Assembly: GCA_900102385.1 (NCBI GenBank)
Contig: FNBQ01000011.1
Coordinates: 73,183-123,511 of the forward strand
Direction: 5' to 3'
Length of the DNA: 50,329 nt
DNA from: Bacteroidales bacterium KHT7
Lineage (GTDB): Bacteria > Bacteroidota > Bacteroidia > Bacteroidales > Bacteroidaceae
Below, one piece after another: positions 24,001 through 32,481 of this stretch. The notes below the pieces were generated by a model that saw only the letters and a list, made by a program, of their open reading frames with translations, was not told the DNA's origin and searched no databases. Both the position numbers and the translations under genes were made by a program. How positions within the stretch are numbered: the stretch's first letter is position 1; each line of letters begins with the position of its first letter.

Positions 24001-26671
24001 CCCTCATTCATTGTATTTTGAATATTCTAACGATTGGAATCAGCCTTATTGTTTATGGCATTATTATAAAGGTGATTACACCATGTGGATAATACGTGAT
24101 TTCAAGATAAAGGGAAGCTGTTATGTAAAAGAATATGGGTATGACATACCGATGTGGCGATGTCCTTTTTCTAATCCAGTAGTATCTGATGTCTTGTGCG
24201 TTGTAGACAATTCTTCGGATGAAGTTGAATATGAATCGATTCCAGTAAAGGCGAATGCGGCTTTAAAAATGAAAACAAGAATGGCGTATTCTGCTGAAGG
24301 TGTGACAGAAGATGTGACAAATAACGCTTCAAGCACAATCGCCCCTCGCACCAACCTTTCAGAAACGGCATTCTTCTATCCGGCATTGCAGACCGACAAG
24401 GATGGCATCGCCACTATCTCGTTTACTCTGCCCGAAGGACTCACCACATGGAAGTTCAAGGCATTGGCTCATACTCGCCAACTCGATTACGGCAAGATAA
24501 ACAGCGACGTTGTGGCACAAAAGACTATTATGATTAAGCCGCAGATGCCGCGTTTCCTCCGCAAGGGCGACAAGGCTCAGATTACCGCCATGCTATACAA
24601 TAAAAACGGCAAGTCTGTCGGCGGAACGGTATTTATCACCATCTTCGACCCTCTAACCGAGTCAGTTGTCGTAAGCAAGAAGCAAGCCGTAAGTCTGAAG
24701 GCAAACGGCTCGTCTGCCGTAACATTTGCCTTCGATGCACCAGTCGAGGATAAAATCTATGCCTGCAAGATGATTGTCGAGACGAGCCTCGGCAGCGACG
24801 GCGAACAACAATATCTGCCAGTCCTTCCCGACGAGACTCTGCTTACCGAGAGCCTGCCATTCATGTGGAAGGACAAAGGCACGCACGAAGAGTCGCTCGA
24901 CAGCCTTTTCTGCGGTCAGAAGTCGGTAAACGGCAAGTACGCCATGACCGTTCAGTACTCGGCAAATCCAGTCTGGTATGCGGTTCAGGCTCTGCCATCT
25001 TTGACCAAAGCCGACAGCCACACATCATTAGGTGCGATGCTCGGCTATTATTCATCGTCGCTTGCAAGACACATCGCCAACAGCAACCCAAAGATAAAGA
25101 CGGTTGTAGATGTGTGGAAGCAGGACAAGACAGGTAAGTCGCTCGTCAGCGTGCTCAAGATGAATGCCGATTTGAAGGAGATTCCTCTCGAAGAATCGCT
25201 TTGGGAAGATGCCGCCAACAGCGAGACAGTCCGCAAGCAGCAAATAGCTGAATTGTTCGACGAGAACAAGACGGGCTTGTCGCTCGAACGTGCCATCGAC
25301 AAGCTCAAGACATTCCAGAATCCCGACGGCGGATTTGCGTGGTGCAACGGCATCAGACTCAGTTCATATTTCGTAACATCGCAGATTATGGAGTCGTTCG
25401 CCCATCTGCTTCAGCTTAGGACTTCTGAAAAGATAACGCCTGCCGAGAAAGAAATCATCTCAAAGGCCCTTGCCTTCATGGACAAGGAAATCGCCGATGA
25501 ACTGAAGCAGAAAGATTGCTCTGCCGAGATGATGCTCCAGTATTATCACGCTCGCACAATGCTTTCAAAACATGTTGGCTGCGACCGCGAGGCTTCGGCT
25601 TTAATCAAGAAAATCGAAGGCAGATTCGGCGATTATCTCAAAGACCCAAGACTGCTCTCGATGTACGGACGCGCCGCCCTCTCATCGGCTTTAATCCGAA
25701 ACAACCGCAAGAAGGACGCTGAGGATCTCTGCGTCTCAATCCTCGAAAATACCGTAAGCCGAAAGCAGAGCGGACGATATTTCGAAGGCAGAATGAACTT
25801 CTGGGGCAGCAACATGAAGATGGACTGCCACACACACGTTATCGAGGCTCTGAGCGAGTGGATTAAGAACGATTCCTCGGTAGCAACCCGAACCCTTCCC
25901 GACGGAACGACTTATGTTGAGGCTCTGGCACAGATGCGCGTATGGCTCCTCAATCAGAAACGTACGAACGATTGGGACAATCCGATGGAGAGCGCGAATG
26001 CCGTCTATGCACTTATGTGCAACGAAAATGCCGACCTCTCGGCCGAAACAACCGGAAATAAACTAACCGTCTGCGGTCATGAGGTTGATATGAAGTCGGA
26101 AATCGCAGCCATCGGCTTCTGTAGCGACAAATGGATTGCCGAGAGCACCGACAATACAAAACTCACTCTCGACAAGGCGAACGACGGAATTTCGTGGGGA
26201 GCGGTCTATGCCCAGTACAAAGTCAAGGATTCCGACGTGAAGCAGAAAGGCGAGGAACTCAGAATAGAACGCGAATATTTTGTTGAGCGCAACGTAAACG
26301 GCAAGGTTCAGAACATTCCGCTGCGCAACACAACGCTCGCGGTGGGCGACAGAATAGTTCAGCATATCTATCTCGTTGCAATGACCGACCTCGACTATAT
26401 TCAGATTGAAGTTCCTCGCGCCGCCTGTGCCGAGCCGTCCGATAAACATTCGGGCTACAGATGGAGCGGAAGCATCGGTTTCTACGAGTCTGTAAAAGAT
26501 ACTAAGAGCCAGATATTCATCGCTCATCTGCCAAAAGGTCGCCATACAGTCAACACACCAATGTTCATCGACCGCAAGGGAACATATTCAACAGGCGTTG
26601 CAACCGTCCGATGCGCATACGATTCAGCCTATGGTGCACATACAGCATCTGCTGTTTTGCAAGTACGATAA
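21029..26671 (+). CDS. Alpha-2-macroglobulin-like protein without thioester motif
   Basis: An exported protein of 1880 residues. The ATG at 21029 starts a signal peptide (MKKIKSAILSILLVLAFVPAVAQ). The N-terminal half is poorly conserved, with an MG-type domain at DRSIYRPSQTVHVGGFVYRE near residue 530. The conserved A2M core begins near residue 1108 (AFFYPALQTDKDGIATISF, then LPEGLTTWKFKALAHTRQLDYG). The helical domain follows (GGFAWCNG near 1433). Thioester-bearing relatives have a C-x-E-Q motif just after the ALP-L stretch; here that place (about residue 1320) reads ALPSLTKADSHTSLGAMLGYY, with no Cys or Gln. So it probably does not trap proteases covalently. Base composition jumps near 24340: sample lines are about one-third GC before and about half after, at the start of the A2M core. 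Probably periplasmic, protective or scaffold role. Confidence 0.9.
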   Translation: MKKIKSAILSILLVLAFVPAVAQNYESMWKKVYNLQKKDRTASAIANINKIYSIAHKKGNEVQMFKAIVEKNNGYINPDSAYSYIAQMKSLVDNTRNDTLRLFALACYFDMCDDFADETVYRDPNEVIDFSWQYDKWTNYMFFIERNKVLDEILDNVGKYAGVSNKNYKDLIYVQKDDVPFYHDILSTICLSFAERCESRVYKFMLDEYSKNNKFVDAEIWSLLKYAATKVSAENISILENAMLNEKYKRAKLYPEIYLELISNLMNDNPKRALALCDEAIGRFANYSRYKEFLGKKRDILFPELRMALNGNVLYPNDNEGKIRVEWKNLDGFKLNWYKVDTENISNDDLMALLASESDRYGDKSNEYEKKIAAAKKRAKLCKTETFKFKKKSELKTSDSVIYCKVPECGIYFVESVPFENTDDYISEDQNTNIAFVSSLSVLADEIAPKKCRFYVLDSKTGHIAEDAKIVFKSDSLRAVHEEDGAFVALNGKGEPFRAVKGDDKYMPFSCISTPFYSTERFAKNKLSASLFTDRSIYRPSQTVHVGGFVYREQGDTVNVAENENLNVIMKDGSKVLQKISVKTDSFGGYSADLTLPASLTGNNVVLIVDNVGKETKRLVVKKVTVEEYKLPEFRVEIDSVKEHYTWGDSIVFSGKAVTFSGMPVVNAKVRATFDDYNQTDTLWTDEAGCFALKFKLPEQKERIYYRYIQNDYTFSAVVTSESGETESGKMRIRISNLPVNISVSFPDVVQNDASEELKFCACNSMGINQDIQVKYNVYKAKKKDRVQVKYGEALLSGTFQSNIGFQPMDIYNLESGRYTIEAICYDTIKVEKQFILFSLDDERPVEDSELWTYAPQYFDADNSVDIQVGTSFKDAWIFADVHSASKLVESRIVKCDNSNENITFKYLPEYGDGIVVNFVVVKNGKSYDAKVRICVPKPDRKLNLKWHTFRDRLVPGQKETWKLSVSKPDGTPAEAQVVATMYDGALDMLRPHSLYFEYSNDWNQPYCLWHYYKGDYTMWIIRDFKIKGSCYVKEYGYDIPMWRCPFSNPVVSDVLCVVDNSSDEVEYESIPVKANAALKMKTRMAYSAEGVTEDVTNNASSTIAPRTNLSETAFFYPALQTDKDGIATISFTLPEGLTTWKFKALAHTRQLDYGKINSDVVAQKTIMIKPQMPRFLRKGDKAQITAMLYNKNGKSVGGTVFITIFDPLTESVVVSKKQAVSLKANGSSAVTFAFDAPVEDKIYACKMIVETSLGSDGEQQYLPVLPDETLLTESLPFMWKDKGTHEESLDSLFCGQKSVNGKYAMTVQYSANPVWYAVQALPSLTKADSHTSLGAMLGYYSSSLARHIANSNPKIKTVVDVWKQDKTGKSLVSVLKMNADLKEIPLEESLWEDAANSETVRKQQIAELFDENKTGLSLERAIDKLKTFQNPDGGFAWCNGIRLSSYFVTSQIMESFAHLLQLRTSEKITPAEKEIISKALAFMDKEIADELKQKDCSAEMMLQYYHARTMLSKHVGCDREASALIKKIEGRFGDYLKDPRLLSMYGRAALSSALIRNNRKKDAEDLCVSILENTVSRKQSGRYFEGRMNFWGSNMKMDCHTHVIEALSEWIKNDSSVATRTLPDGTTYVEALAQMRVWLLNQKRTNDWDNPMESANAVYALMCNENADLSAETTGNKLTVCGHEVDMKSEIAAIGFCSDKWIAESTDNTKLTLDKANDGISWGAVYAQYKVKDSDVKQKGEELRIEREYFVERNVNGKVQNIPLRNTTLAVGDRIVQHIYLVAMTDLDYIQIEVPRAACAEPSDKHSGYRWSGSIGFYESVKDTKSQIFIAHLPKGRHTVNTPMFIDRKGTYSTGVATVRCAYDSAYGAHTASAVLQVR

Positions 26672-26686
26672 ATTTTATTATATTTG
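26656..26686 (+). promoter_or_regulatory. Promoter of the DUF1573 gene
   Basis: TTTG (26656-26659) and TATATTTG (26679-26686) with a 19-base spacer form an exact consensus promoter. The -33 element lies inside the last codons of the upstream gene. Transcription would start about 16 bases before the ATG at 26709. Confidence 0.82.
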
Positions 26687-26708
26687 CATATCGTAAAAAC
26701 AATAGAAG

Positions 26709-27773
26709 ATGAAAAGACTGTTTTTAACTTGTGGTTTGATGATTGCTTGCACCGTGGCTGCTTTGGCACAACCAAAGGCTATTTTCGACAAGAAGGTCGA
26801 AGATATGGGAAATGTGCAGTGGAAGCGTCCGGCAAGCGCAACATTTACGGTTACAAACAAAGGAAACAAGCCTTTGGTTATAGCAAAGGTGAGCACAACG
26901 TGCGGCTGTACTGCCGTTGAGTGGACCGAGAAACCAATTCCGGCAGGCAAGAAAGGCTCTGTCGTGGTTACATACGATGCCAAGATGATGGGACATTTCT
27001 CAAAAGGGATAAGCGTTTATTGCAACGCCGACACCCGTCCGCTGATTCTGAAGATTGAGGGCGACGTGGTAAAGCGCATAGTAGACTATTCTAAGGATTA
27101 TCCTTACGGCATCGGCTCTGTTAGGCTCGACAGATATTCGGTCGAGTTCGAAGATGCCAACAAGGGCGAGAAGAAGGTGGCTTATCTGAAGGTTGTAAAC
27201 ACATCGAAGAAGGCATACGTGCCAACACTTATGCACTTGCCGAAATATGTCACAGCCGAGGCAATTCCCGAATCGCTCGGAGCAGGGCAGGAGGGCGTGA
27301 TAAAACTCACTCTCAATTCTGCCAGCCTTATGAATATGGGACTTACACAGAGTTCGGTATACTTGGCTCGATTCCCGGGCGACAAGGTGGGCGAGGATAA
27401 CGAGGTGGTGCTGAGTGCCGTTCTTCTTCCCGATTTCTCAAAGTCGTCGAAGATTGCACAGCAACCCCGAATTCAACTGTCAAAGAACGAACTCGACTTC
27501 GGCTCTCTTGGCAACAGAAAACAGGTGAACGAGGTTATCACGATAACAAATAACGGAAGTTCTACGCTCGATATCAGAACGTTGCAGGTCTTCAACTCGT
27601 CTGTTACCGTTGAACTGAGCACCCGAACTCTCGCGCCAAGCGAGACGGCAAAGATGAAAATCGGCATCGTTGCGAAATATCTGAAAAAAGCAAAGACACG
27701 TCCGAGTGTTCTTATGATTACAAATGATCCTAAAAGACCAAAGGTGATAATTCCTATCAAGGTGAAACATTAA
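26709..27773 (+). CDS. DUF1573 family exported protein
   Basis: A 354-residue secreted protein with signal peptide MKRLFLTCGLMIACTVAALA (cleavage near residue 20). The DUF1573 domain (about 22-130) has the hallmark STTCGCTAVEW with C65 and C67, followed by a second immunoglobulin-like region. A C-terminal ASH/MSP-type domain starts near RIQLSKNELDFGSLGNRKQ (about 255-350). Such proteins are common in Bacteroidetes, and their function is not settled. It has its own consensus promoter overlapping the end of the alpha-2-macroglobulin-like gene and a strong bidirectional terminator downstream. Confidence 0.9.
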   Translation: MKRLFLTCGLMIACTVAALAQPKAIFDKKVEDMGNVQWKRPASATFTVTNKGNKPLVIAKVSTTCGCTAVEWTEKPIPAGKKGSVVVTYDAKMMGHFSKGISVYCNADTRPLILKIEGDVVKRIVDYSKDYPYGIGSVRLDRYSVEFEDANKGEKKVAYLKVVNTSKKAYVPTLMHLPKYVTAEAIPESLGAGQEGVIKLTLNSASLMNMGLTQSSVYLARFPGDKVGEDNEVVLSAVLLPDFSKSSKIAQQPRIQLSKNELDFGSLGNRKQVNEVITITNNGSSTLDIRTLQVFNSSVTVELSTRTLAPSETAKMKIGIVAKYLKKAKTRPSVLMITNDPKRPKVIIPIKVKH

Positions 27774-27775
27774 AA

Positions 27776-27810
27776 AGAAGAGGCTGTTCCGCGAAAGAAC
27801 AGCCTCTTCT
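27776..27810. terminator. Bidirectional terminator between DUF1573 gene and pfkA
   Basis: A perfect 14-bp stem: AGAAGAGGCTGTTC (27776-27789) pairs with GAACAGCCTCTTCT (27797-27810) over CGCGAAA. It lies between two convergent genes. The flanks are A-rich on the left and T-rich on the right, so it can serve both. Confidence 0.85.
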
Positions 27811-27830
27811 CCTGTTATATTGAATGTGTG

Positions 27831-28811
27831 TTAAATTGCACATTGCTGAAGTACTCTGATAAGTTGATGGTCGATAGGCTTGTCGAGCTTAACAGCCTTG
27901 CTTATCGGAACATATACAATCTCGTCGTTTATGATGCCAATCATAACATTGCGCTGACCTTCGAGCAAAGCATGTATTGCTGCTGCTCCCATTCGGCTGG
28001 CAATGATGCGGTCGTGTGCCGTAGGCTTTCCGCCTCTCTGAAGGTGTCCCAATATAGACACTCTCGTATCGAACTCGGGGTTCTCGTTCTTTGTCTTCTC
28101 GGCATAGTACATTGCACCGCCTGTCTCAGGACTTTCGGCCACAAGCACAATACTGCTGTTCTTGCTCTTGTTGAAACCGCCCTTAATGTAGTCTGAAAGA
28201 AGTTCGTCCTTTGTCTTGAACTCTGGAATGATGGCAGCCTCGCACGCGCTTGCTATTGCGCCGTTAAGTGCAAGGAAGCCGCAGTCGCGTCCCATCACCT
28301 CGATGAAGAACAGACGCTCGTGAGATGTTGCGGTGTCGCGAATCTTGTCGACTGCCGACATGATAGTGTTAAGAGCCGTGTCGTAGCCGATGGTTGTGTC
28401 GGTGCCGTAGAGATCGTTGTCTATCGTACCCGGCAGTCCGATTATAGGCACATCATATTCTTGGGCAAACAGTCGTGCGCCGGTTAGCGAGCCGTCTCCG
28501 CCAATAACCACGAGGGCATCGATATTCTCTTTCTGCATGGTTTCGTATGCTTTGGCTCTGCCTTCCGGAGTTCTGAACTCTTTGCATCTTGCGGTGCGAA
28601 GGATTGTTCCTCCCATCTGTATGATGTTGCTTACGTTTTCAGTCTTAAATTCCTTAATCTCGCCAGTGATTAGTCCTTTCCAACCATGGTAGATTCCTTT
28701 TACCTTAAAACCATTGAAAATAGCAGTTCTCGTAACCGCGCGTATTGCACAGTTCATTCCCGGAGCGTCGCCTCCCGATGTCAGAATGCCAATACATTTG
28801 ATAGTTCCCAT
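27831..28811 (-). CDS. pfkA: ATP-dependent 6-phosphofructokinase
   Basis: A 326-residue phosphofructokinase catalysing fructose 6-phosphate to fructose 1,6-bisphosphate in glycolysis. [10 protein letters not shown] (11-20) is the nucleotide loop. IGGDGS (103-108) carries Gly where PPi enzymes have Asp. GLPGTIDND (125-133) has Gly, not Lys, before TIDND. Together these mark an ATP-using enzyme. ILGHLQRGG holds the fructose-phosphate residues. It is the last gene of a minus-strand group after ispH but has its own -7 element in the 113-base gap. The window also encodes a second, different phosphofructokinase at 42603. Confidence 0.96.
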   Translation of the reverse strand: MGTIKCIGILTSGGDAPGMNCAIRAVTRTAIFNGFKVKGIYHGWKGLITGEIKEFKTENVSNIIQMGGTILRTARCKEFRTPEGRAKAYETMQKENIDALVVIGGDGSLTGARLFAQEYDVPIIGLPGTIDNDLYGTDTTIGYDTALNTIMSAVDKIRDTATSHERLFFIEVMGRDCGFLALNGAIASACEAAIIPEFKTKDELLSDYIKGGFNKSKNSSIVLVAESPETGGAMYYAEKTKNENPEFDTRVSILGHLQRGGKPTAHDRIIASRMGAAAIHALLEGQRNVMIGIINDEIVYVPISKAVKLDKPIDHQLIRVLQQCAI

Positions 28812-28848
28812 AAATCAAACCTTTTAACCTACATTATAATACCAGTTG

Positions 28849-28856
28849 CAAATATA
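28849..28856 (-). promoter_or_regulatory. Candidate -7 element (TATATTTG) of pfkA
   Basis: On the minus strand TATATTTG fits the consensus; no good -33 TTTG is seen at the right distance. Transcription would start about 30 bases before the ATG at 28811. Confidence 0.5.
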
Positions 28857-28924
28857 ATCGAAAAAATATTTTGAATGCGTTTTTTGAAATGCAAAATTGA
28901 GATAAATGTTACAATATGTCCATA

Positions 28925-29794
28925 TTATGCTAAAATTGTATTCAAAATGCACTCTTTGCACGATTCCATCAACCATTTTGGTGTAGATGTTGCTCCGCAG
29001 ATGCCAACGCTCTTCACGCCGTCAAGTAATTTGAAATCAATTTCTTTTGCATCTTCAATCAGATAACTGTTGCTGTTTACCGATTTACATTCGTTGAACA
29101 GTATTTTTCCGTTTGAACTTTTCTTGCCGCACACAAAGAAAATCAAGTCGTGCTTTGCGGCGAATGTCCTGATGTTCGGGATGCGGTTTGCCACCTGTCG
29201 GCAGATGGTATCGTAATATCTGAACTCAGTCTCGGGCGTTTTGTGGCTCTCGATGTATGCCACAATCTCGCGAAAGCCCTGAAGCGACTTTGTTGTCTGC
29301 GAGTAGAGAATGGTGTCTTTGGCGTAGTCCAGTTGCTTTGCCTCTTCCAGACTCTCGATAACTATGGCTGTGCCTTCGGTCTGTCCTATTAGTCCGAGCA
29401 CTTCGGCATGACCACGTTTGCCGTATATTACAATCTGTTTCGGTCTGTCCGACCGAGTGTCGTATTCTTTCTTGATGCGTTTCTGTAGACGCAGAACAAC
29501 GGGACAGGTGGCATCTATGAGTTGAATGTTGTTCTCCTTTGCCGTAAGGTAAGTCTGCGGAGGCTCGCCGTGCGCCCTCAGCAACACTTTTGCGTTGTTG
29601 AGTTTTGCGAAATCGTCGTGCTCAATGGTTATCAGACCGAGTTTTTTCAGCCTTTCGCATTCCGTGCCGTTGTGAACAATGTCGCCAAGGCAGTAGAGCG
29701 AACTGCTGCCATGCAGTTCCTCTTCAGCCTTGCTTATTGCGGTTGTTACTCCAAAGCAAAAGCCAGAACCGTTGTCTATTTCTACTTCAATCAT
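28925..29794 (-). CDS. ispH: 4-hydroxy-3-methylbut-2-enyl diphosphate reductase
   Basis: A 289-residue IspH, the last enzyme of the MEP isoprenoid pathway, which reduces HMBPP to IPP and DMAPP. The three iron-sulfur cysteines are C13 (GFCFGV), C97 (DATCPVV) and C198 (DTICRQ), matching the E. coli positions 12, 96 and 197. H41 (IVHN) and H75 (RAHGEPP) bind the diphosphate. The start codon lies 3 bases after the stop of cmk, so the two are translationally close. Its products feed the prenyl synthase encoded at 32482. Confidence 0.97.
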   Translation of the reverse strand: MIEVEIDNGSGFCFGVTTAISKAEEELHGSSSLYCLGDIVHNGTECERLKKLGLITIEHDDFAKLNNAKVLLRAHGEPPQTYLTAKENNIQLIDATCPVVLRLQKRIKKEYDTRSDRPKQIVIYGKRGHAEVLGLIGQTEGTAIVIESLEEAKQLDYAKDTILYSQTTKSLQGFREIVAYIESHKTPETEFRYYDTICRQVANRIPNIRTFAAKHDLIFFVCGKKSSNGKILFNECKSVNSNSYLIEDAKEIDFKLLDGVKSVGICGATSTPKWLMESCKECILNTILA

Positions 29795-29797
29795 TTC

Positions 29798-30481
29798 TTA
29801 TGCCAGTGCTTTTGATATTATTTCCTGAAGATAAGCGTTCTGCTCGTCGATTGTCATGTTGCTGTTGTCGAAGACGATGGCATCCTCGGCCTGCTTCAGC
29901 GGACTAACCTCGCGGGTTGTGTCTATGCGGTCGCGCTCAACAACATTCTTCAGAATCTCTTCGTAACTGTTGTTCTCGCCCTTGGCTTTCAGTTCGTCGT
30001 AGCGTCTCTGGGCGCGTACTTCGGCTGATGCAGTTACAAAAAGTTTCAGTTCGGCATCAGGGAAAACGGTTGTGCCGATGTCGCGGCCATCCATCACGAT
30101 GCCTTTCTCCTTTCCCATCTCCTGCTGAAGGGCAACGAGGGCCTCTCTCACAAACGGAAGGGCAGCCACAGGGCTTACTCTCGACGAAACTTCCATCGTG
30201 CGTATTTTCTTCTCCACGTTCACGCCGTTCAGGTATGTCTCCGGAACGCCCTGCTCGTTCAGTTTGAATCTTATCTGAATGTTGTTGATGTCCTTCTGCA
30301 ATCCTTCTTTGTCAATGCCGTTGTCTCCGAAGAAACCATGTTCCATTGCATAAAGCGTTACTGCGCGGTACATTGCGCCGCTGTCGATATATATGTAACC
30401 AATTGATTTTGCAATGCTTTTTGCCATGGTGCTCTTGCCGCATGACGAGAATCCGTCAATGGCTATTACTATTTTCTTCAT
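29798..30481 (-). CDS. cmk: Cytidylate kinase
   Basis: A 227-residue (d)CMP kinase. The P-loop GFSSCGKST is at residues 8-16. [14 protein letters not shown] is the NMP-binding signature, and [17 protein letters not shown] and RAQRRYDEL are the usual downstream motifs. I use the ATG at 30481 ([10 protein letters not shown]) rather than the in-frame upstream ATG at 30550, which would start inside porQ. It follows porQ by 10 bases and precedes ispH by 3, an order conserved in Bacteroidetes. Confidence 0.96.
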   Translation of the reverse strand: MKKIVIAIDGFSSCGKSTMAKSIAKSIGYIYIDSGAMYRAVTLYAMEHGFFGDNGIDKEGLQKDINNIQIRFKLNEQGVPETYLNGVNVEKKIRTMEVSSRVSPVAALPFVREALVALQQEMGKEKGIVMDGRDIGTTVFPDAELKLFVTASAEVRAQRRYDELKAKGENNSYEEILKNVVERDRIDTTREVSPLKQAEDAIVFDNSNMTIDEQNAYLQEIISKALA

Positions 30482-30491
30482 TATCCTATTA

Positions 30492-31469
30492 TTAAAGTTG
30501 TAATCCCAAATTAAGCGTAACCGACGATGCTCCGACGTGATAGTTGGCACACGAAATGCCGACTTTAACTTTTGTCAGTTGCAAGCCAGCTCCAACAGTT
30601 GCTCCAGTCCAGTTGCTGCCGCCTTCTTCCTTCAGTTCCTTGCCTCTTGCAAAGTTATATCCGGCGGCAACGTAGAATTGGTCTGAAAGCAGAATGTCGG
30701 CTCCTAAGACAAGATGTCTGATGAATTTCTGCCCGAAGTTCAGTTTCTTGTTTCCGAGAGGGCAGAAGTAGCTGTTGCTCCAGTGGTTAAGATTTGTCAG
30801 CGTTGCCGAAAGTCTGAAAGGCGCGTGCGGCATGGTTCGCGAGATGCCGAGCTGCACATTAACCGGAAGTTTCTCGCGCGTGTCCTCAAATGCCACAATC
30901 TGTCCGCCAATGTTCTTTATTGCAAACGAAGCCGACAGACCGTCGTCCTCGTTGTAATAGTTTATGCCCAAATCTACACCCACAGCCATCGCCGAATTCT
31001 TGTCGTAGTTCGAATAGATGATATTTCCGGTTGCGCCGCCCACCAACTCGTCAAAGAAGAAGTAACTGTATGTAAACCCGAAAGCCATGTCCTTGCACCT
31101 GAAAGTACCGAGCGTTTCGTCATACTCATTTGTTTCCCTAAAGTCGCCGTAATCCAGATATCGTGCGCTCACAGCCCACGAGCCCCTTTCACCGTGCTCC
31201 TGACAGTATGATGCTCCTGCACATTTAGAGCCGGCAAGATATGTCATGTAACTAATGCCAACCGAGCGGTCGCTCACCGAACTCAGAAGGGCAGGATTGC
31301 TTGATACAAGCGATATGTCGTCTTCGATGATAGAAATGTTTTCTCCACCAAGTGCCGCCGAGTGTGCTGAAACCGGCAGTTTCAGAAATTGGAATACGGC
31401 GTCCGATCTCTGTGCCATTGCCCCGACACAAATCAAACTGTATAATAAGGTGTAGAGAATTTTTTTCAT
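30492..31469 (-). CDS. porQ: Type IX secretion system protein PorQ
   Basis: A 325-residue outer-membrane beta-barrel protein with a signal peptide ending in AMAQ (about residue 20). The mature start [27 protein letters not shown] is the PorQ signature. SNPALLSS and repeated amphipathic strands ([22 protein letters not shown]) fit a FadL-like barrel. PorQ is part of the type IX machinery that attaches cargo to the surface. No other type IX gene and no clear type IX C-terminal cargo domain is in this window. It heads the porQ-cmk-ispH group. Confidence 0.9.
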   Translation of the reverse strand: MKKILYTLLYSLICVGAMAQRSDAVFQFLKLPVSAHSAALGGENISIIEDDISLVSSNPALLSSVSDRSVGISYMTYLAGSKCAGASYCQEHGERGSWAVSARYLDYGDFRETNEYDETLGTFRCKDMAFGFTYSYFFFDELVGGATGNIIYSNYDKNSAMAVGVDLGINYYNEDDGLSASFAIKNIGGQIVAFEDTREKLPVNVQLGISRTMPHAPFRLSATLTNLNHWSNSYFCPLGNKKLNFGQKFIRHLVLGADILLSDQFYVAAGYNFARGKELKEEGGSNWTGATVGAGLQLTKVKVGISCANYHVGASSVTLNLGLQL

Positions 31470-31489
31470 CCAATCTTTTAAATTCTTGC

Positions 31490-31497
31490 CAAAGATA
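31490..31497 (-). promoter_or_regulatory. Candidate -7 element (TATCTTTG) of porQ
   Basis: TATCTTTG on the minus strand fits the consensus; the -33 region is only A/T-rich. Transcription would begin about 15 bases before the ATG at 31469. Confidence 0.5.
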
Positions 31498-31664
31498 CAT
31501 CAAATTTAAAAAAACTGAAGTATTTTTGTATCAAAATATATTTTTTGAGGTTCTGCCCTGTAAACAGAACGGGAAAACAACCGTTTTATGGCGGAAAACT
31601 GCAAAAAAAATTGTTGGTAAAAAAAAAGTTAAATCAAAATCGTGCTTAATATAAAAAAAAGTGC

Positions 31665-31672
31665 TACATTTG
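31665..31672 (+). promoter_or_regulatory. Candidate -7 element (TACATTTG) of tonB
   Basis: TACATTTG fits TAnnTTTG, and the gene starts 45 bases further on. No strong TTTG is found 19-21 bases upstream. Confidence 0.5.
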
Positions 31673-31717
31673 CCAACAATGGAATACAAATGAAAACAAA
31701 TAAATAAAAAAATAATT

Positions 31718-32410
31718 ATGGAAATAAAGAAAACAGAAGCCGCAGACTTGGAGAACAAGAAGTCGACCAGTTATCTGATTGGTTTTGTTCTTGTCTTTGC
31801 GTTGCTTTTCGCAGCCTTCGAATTCACAACTTATGAAAAGGCTGAGGTAATTGATACTGGTCTTGCCGATATCGTAATCGAGGAGGAAGTTATCCCAGTA
31901 ACAGAGCAGAAGCAGGAAATGGCTCCACCGCCACCATCTGCACCAACTGTATCTGATGTGTTGAACATCGTTGATAACTCATCTGTAGAGGAGTCTGATA
32001 TTCAGACAAACGAGGATCTTGGTGAGGCTGTCATCCCTGTAGTTCAGAAGCCAGTTGAGGCTCCAAAAGTACAGGAAGAGGAGGTTGAGGATCAGACTGT
32101 GTTCCAGGTTGTAGAAAAGATGCCTGAGTTCCCTGGCGGTATGGCTGCTTGTTTGAAGTTCTTGTCAAACAATATCAAGTACCCAACAATCTCTCAGGAG
32201 AACGGTGTTCAGGGTAAGGTTATCGTACAGTTCGTGGTTAACAAGGACGGTTCTATCGTAGACCCAGTCGTTGTACGTTCAGTAGACCCATACTTGGATA
32301 AGGAGGCGCTTCGTGTGATCTCTATGATGCCTAAATGGTCTCCAGGTATGCAGAGAGGTAAACCAGTACGTGTAAAGTACACTGTCCCTGTAACATTCAG
32401 ATTGCAGTAA
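31718..32410 (+). CDS. tonB: TonB family energy-transducing protein
   Basis: A 230-residue TonB. One membrane helix (about residues 19-37, TSYLIGFVLVFALLFAAF) anchors it. A Pro/Glu/Val-rich periplasmic linker follows (MAPPPPSAP, PVVQKPVEAPKVQEEE). The C-terminal TonB domain runs about 130-230, with FPGGMAACLKFLSNNIKYP, GVQGKVIVQFVVNKDGSI and PKWSPGMQRGKPVRVKYTVPVTF. It passes energy from ExbB-ExbD to SusC-type receptors. The codons are of the highly expressed type, as in pckA. It is a single unit with its own terminator, 2 kb upstream of the exbB-exbD genes. Confidence 0.95.
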   Translation: MEIKKTEAADLENKKSTSYLIGFVLVFALLFAAFEFTTYEKAEVIDTGLADIVIEEEVIPVTEQKQEMAPPPPSAPTVSDVLNIVDNSSVEESDIQTNEDLGEAVIPVVQKPVEAPKVQEEEVEDQTVFQVVEKMPEFPGGMAACLKFLSNNIKYPTISQENGVQGKVIVQFVVNKDGSIVDPVVVRSVDPYLDKEALRVISMMPKWSPGMQRGKPVRVKYTVPVTFRLQ

Positions 32411-32430
32411 TACCTATTATATATGTTATA

Positions 32431-32460
32431 AAGGCTGCCGTTGTGCAGCCTTTTCTTTTT
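32431..32460 (+). terminator. Rho-independent terminator of tonB
   Basis: AAGGCTGC (32431-32438) pairs with GCAGCCTT (32445-32452) over CGTTGT, followed by a T-rich run. Confidence 0.87.
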
Positions 32461-32481
32461 TTATTCACGCTAAAATAAATT

